From the NCBI RefSeq assembly GCF_903866365.1, contig NZ_CAIPNF010000310.1, positions 1 to 64,000 on the forward strand: a stretch of 64,000 bases of DNA. The letters run 5' to 3'. The position numbers and the translations under genes were made by a program. This document shows positions 62,817 through 64,000 of this stretch, one piece after another (position 1 is the first letter of the stretch; every line of letters starts with the position of its first letter). The notes beneath the pieces are model-generated. The model worked only from the letters and a program-made list of their open reading frames with translations, had not been told where the DNA came from and made no database searches. Origin of the DNA: an uncultured Thiocystis sp. (lineage in GTDB: Bacteria > Pseudomonadota > Gammaproteobacteria > Chromatiales > Chromatiaceae).

Positions 62817-63638
62817 TCAACCGCGCAGCAGCAGGATCGCGAGCAGATCCGCGAACAGGATCGCGGCGACGGCGCCGATCATGGTGCGGGTCGCGGCCTG
62901 CGCGATGCCTTGCGGATCGCGGCCCGCCGCGGTTCCGTTCACGGTCGCGATCAGCCCGATCAAGAGGGCGAAGAGCATCGGTTTGATCACCGCCTCCAGC
63001 AGATCGCCGGGGCTCAGGGCGCGGATCAGCGCATCCAGAAAGAGCGCCGGCGGCAGCTCCGCCCGGCCCCAGAGCCAGAGCCCGGTGGCGCCAAGGGTGA
63101 CCAGACTCCCCCAGACCGCGAAGGCGAAACTCATCAGCAGCATCGACAGCAGCACCGGCCCCAGGGTGAAGCGGATGGGATCGATGCCGTTCGCCAGCAA
63201 CCCGTCCATCTCGCCGCTGACCGTGAGCGTGGCCTGGCGCACCGCCAGCGCCACCCCGGCGCGCCCGGCCACCAGAATCCCGACCAGGATGGGCACGAAC
63301 TCCATCACGACCGCATGGATGACCGAGACCAGCACCAGCCCCGGCAGATCGAACTGATCCAGAATCCTCTGGGTCTGGCGACCGAGAATCAGACCGACCG
63401 CCACGCTCGTCAGGGTGATCGCAGGCAGAATGGACAGCCCGGCCTGACGCAGCGAGGCGGCAAAGGCTGGCAGATCCAGACGCGACCGGCCGGCGAGAAT
63501 GCGCAGATAGAGACCGCCACAGCTCAGGAGCGCCAGTCCGGCCAGGCCGAGACCCTCGATCCAGCCGGCGGGTCCGCGAAAGGGACGGCGCGGCTGGGTG
63601 TCGATGCGGATGGCGCGGGATGGGCGGGATTGGGTCAT
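62817..63638 (-). CDS. MlaE-like ABC permease
   Basis: This 273-residue protein matches the MlaE permease family: five to six membrane segments, with the conserved VVMEFVPILVGILVAGRAGVA and EMDGLLANGIDPIRFTLGPV. It forms the membrane part of a lipid-type ABC transporter with the following ATPase and the MCE protein. The first 25 residues are basic and polar. It is the first gene visible in the long minus-strand run. Confidence 0.92.
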   Translation of the reverse strand: MTQSRPSRAIRIDTQPRRPFRGPAGWIEGLGLAGLALLSCGGLYLRILAGRSRLDLPAFAASLRQAGLSILPAITLTSVAVGLILGRQTQRILDQFDLPGLVLVSVIHAVVMEFVPILVGILVAGRAGVALAVRQATLTVSGEMDGLLANGIDPIRFTLGPVLLSMLLMSFAFAVWGSLVTLGATGLWLWGRAELPPALFLDALIRALSPGDLLEAVIKPMLFALLIGLIATVNGTAAGRDPQGIAQAATRTMIGAVAAILFADLLAILLLRG

Positions 63639-64000
63639 GAAACCGCGTCCAGTGGGATAATCGTCGTTTGTGCGTCGGTTTAGAGGAGTGTCCGGGAGGA
63701 TCTTACCCGATTATCTCGGATTTACGCTCTTCTGCAGGATACGCGGATGAATCAGCTCCCCGGAACGCTCCGATGTGTAAAAATGGTCGCGCAAAGCCGA
63801 GACAACGGCAGTGGATGCCGGACGCGGCTTAGAGCCAATCCCGGAATTGCTTACGGGAAGTCTGGTATCACCAAATTGCACTCGCTCTTGTCGCTCCAAC
63901 CTGACGGTTGAAGAGCCGAGTACAACTCGGCAATCCCAGGGGCTCGGCATGCCGCTGACGCGGTTTAACGATTGAATTTCGACTACTTTATATTAGATCT
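63639..64000. other. Intergenic region at the window end
   Basis: This 362-base stretch has no convincing gene; a minus-strand open frame of 79 codons (63711-63950) has no recognisable features. A hairpin is present, gccgagt (63915-63921) with actcggc (63925-63931), and the gcggtttaa motif occurs at about 63962. It presumably holds the promoter for the MlaE-headed run. The last 30 bases turn AT-rich. Confidence 0.5.

Noticed and set aside
63711-63950. 79-codon minus-strand frame at the window end
   Set aside because: Low complexity of function, no motif, no ribosome binding site; it overlaps a hairpin and repeat motif.

Overview
The window is GC-rich chromosomal DNA with tightly packed, often overlapping genes. 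The gene content (ThiC behind a TPP riboswitch, MutS, YheS-type ABC-F, ComM, UbiK, GlnK-AmtB, PqiC/Mla-type transport, an aryl-polyene/xanthomonadin-like cluster) suggests a gammaproteobacterium, plausibly a Chromatiaceae-like relative. That assignment is inferred from gene content only; no rRNA, tRNA or photosynthesis gene is visible.

Layout. 1-0.7 kb: the 3' end of a TnpB gene with its terminal hairpin, then a tandem 19-nt repeat. 0.8-3.6 kb (minus): a REC-REC-GGDEF-EAL protein coupled to a small zinc-ribbon-like protein. 3.8-6.1 kb: TPP riboswitch and thiC. 6.2-8.2 kb: a CarH-like cobalamin-binding sensor overlapping a diguanylate cyclase. 8.2-8.4 kb: a MITE-like inverted repeat. 8.4-15.9 kb (minus): glgP, two small unknowns, a YheS-type ABC-F ATPase, comM, ubiK. 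16.3-18.8 kb: TorF-like porin, glnK, and amtB carrying a one-base frameshift, followed by a strong terminator. 19-30.3 kb: speE, a membrane protein, an unknown protein, a TraB-family protein, a lipoprotein, mutS, pyrF and gatB. 29.3-32.8 kb: SGNH hydrolase divergent from a carbamoyltransferase-SxtJ-DUF5989 module. 32.9-36 kb: a BPSS1780-like membrane protein and a SEC-C/TPR protein. 36.3-41.3 kb: a 1649-residue DUF4062-STAND-WD40 protein.

41.4-44.8 kb is the most unusual part. It holds a truncated FHA gene and then four co-directional genes for exported proteins. Two are about 91 residues long and consist largely of a curlin-like repeat with Gln at exactly every 11 residues. The third is a small Cys-containing exported protein. 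The fourth is an outer-membrane autotransporter-type barrel whose short passenger carries curlin-type QxGxxN repeats spaced exactly 22 residues. No csgG, csgE or csgF homologue is in view. I read this as a candidate curli-like surface fibre system with a self-anchored nucleator.

45-63.6 kb is a long minus-strand run with many ATGA start/stop overlaps. Upstream are MlaE-, MlaF-, MlaD- and PqiC-like transport genes and a MipA/OmpV protein. Then come the genes for an aryl-polyene/xanthomonadin-like pigment: a chorismatase for the aromatic starter, methyltransferase, ACP, membrane protein, AMP-ligase, hotdog dehydratase, acyltransferase, LolA-like carrier, MMPL exporter, ketosynthase, chain-length-factor-like ketosynthase, second dehydratase, a GT2-YdcF fusion and a B12-type radical SAM enzyme. 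No ketoreductase is visible. The MlaF-like ATPase lacks its catalytic Glu and H-loop His. A nested inverted-repeat element splits the transport genes.
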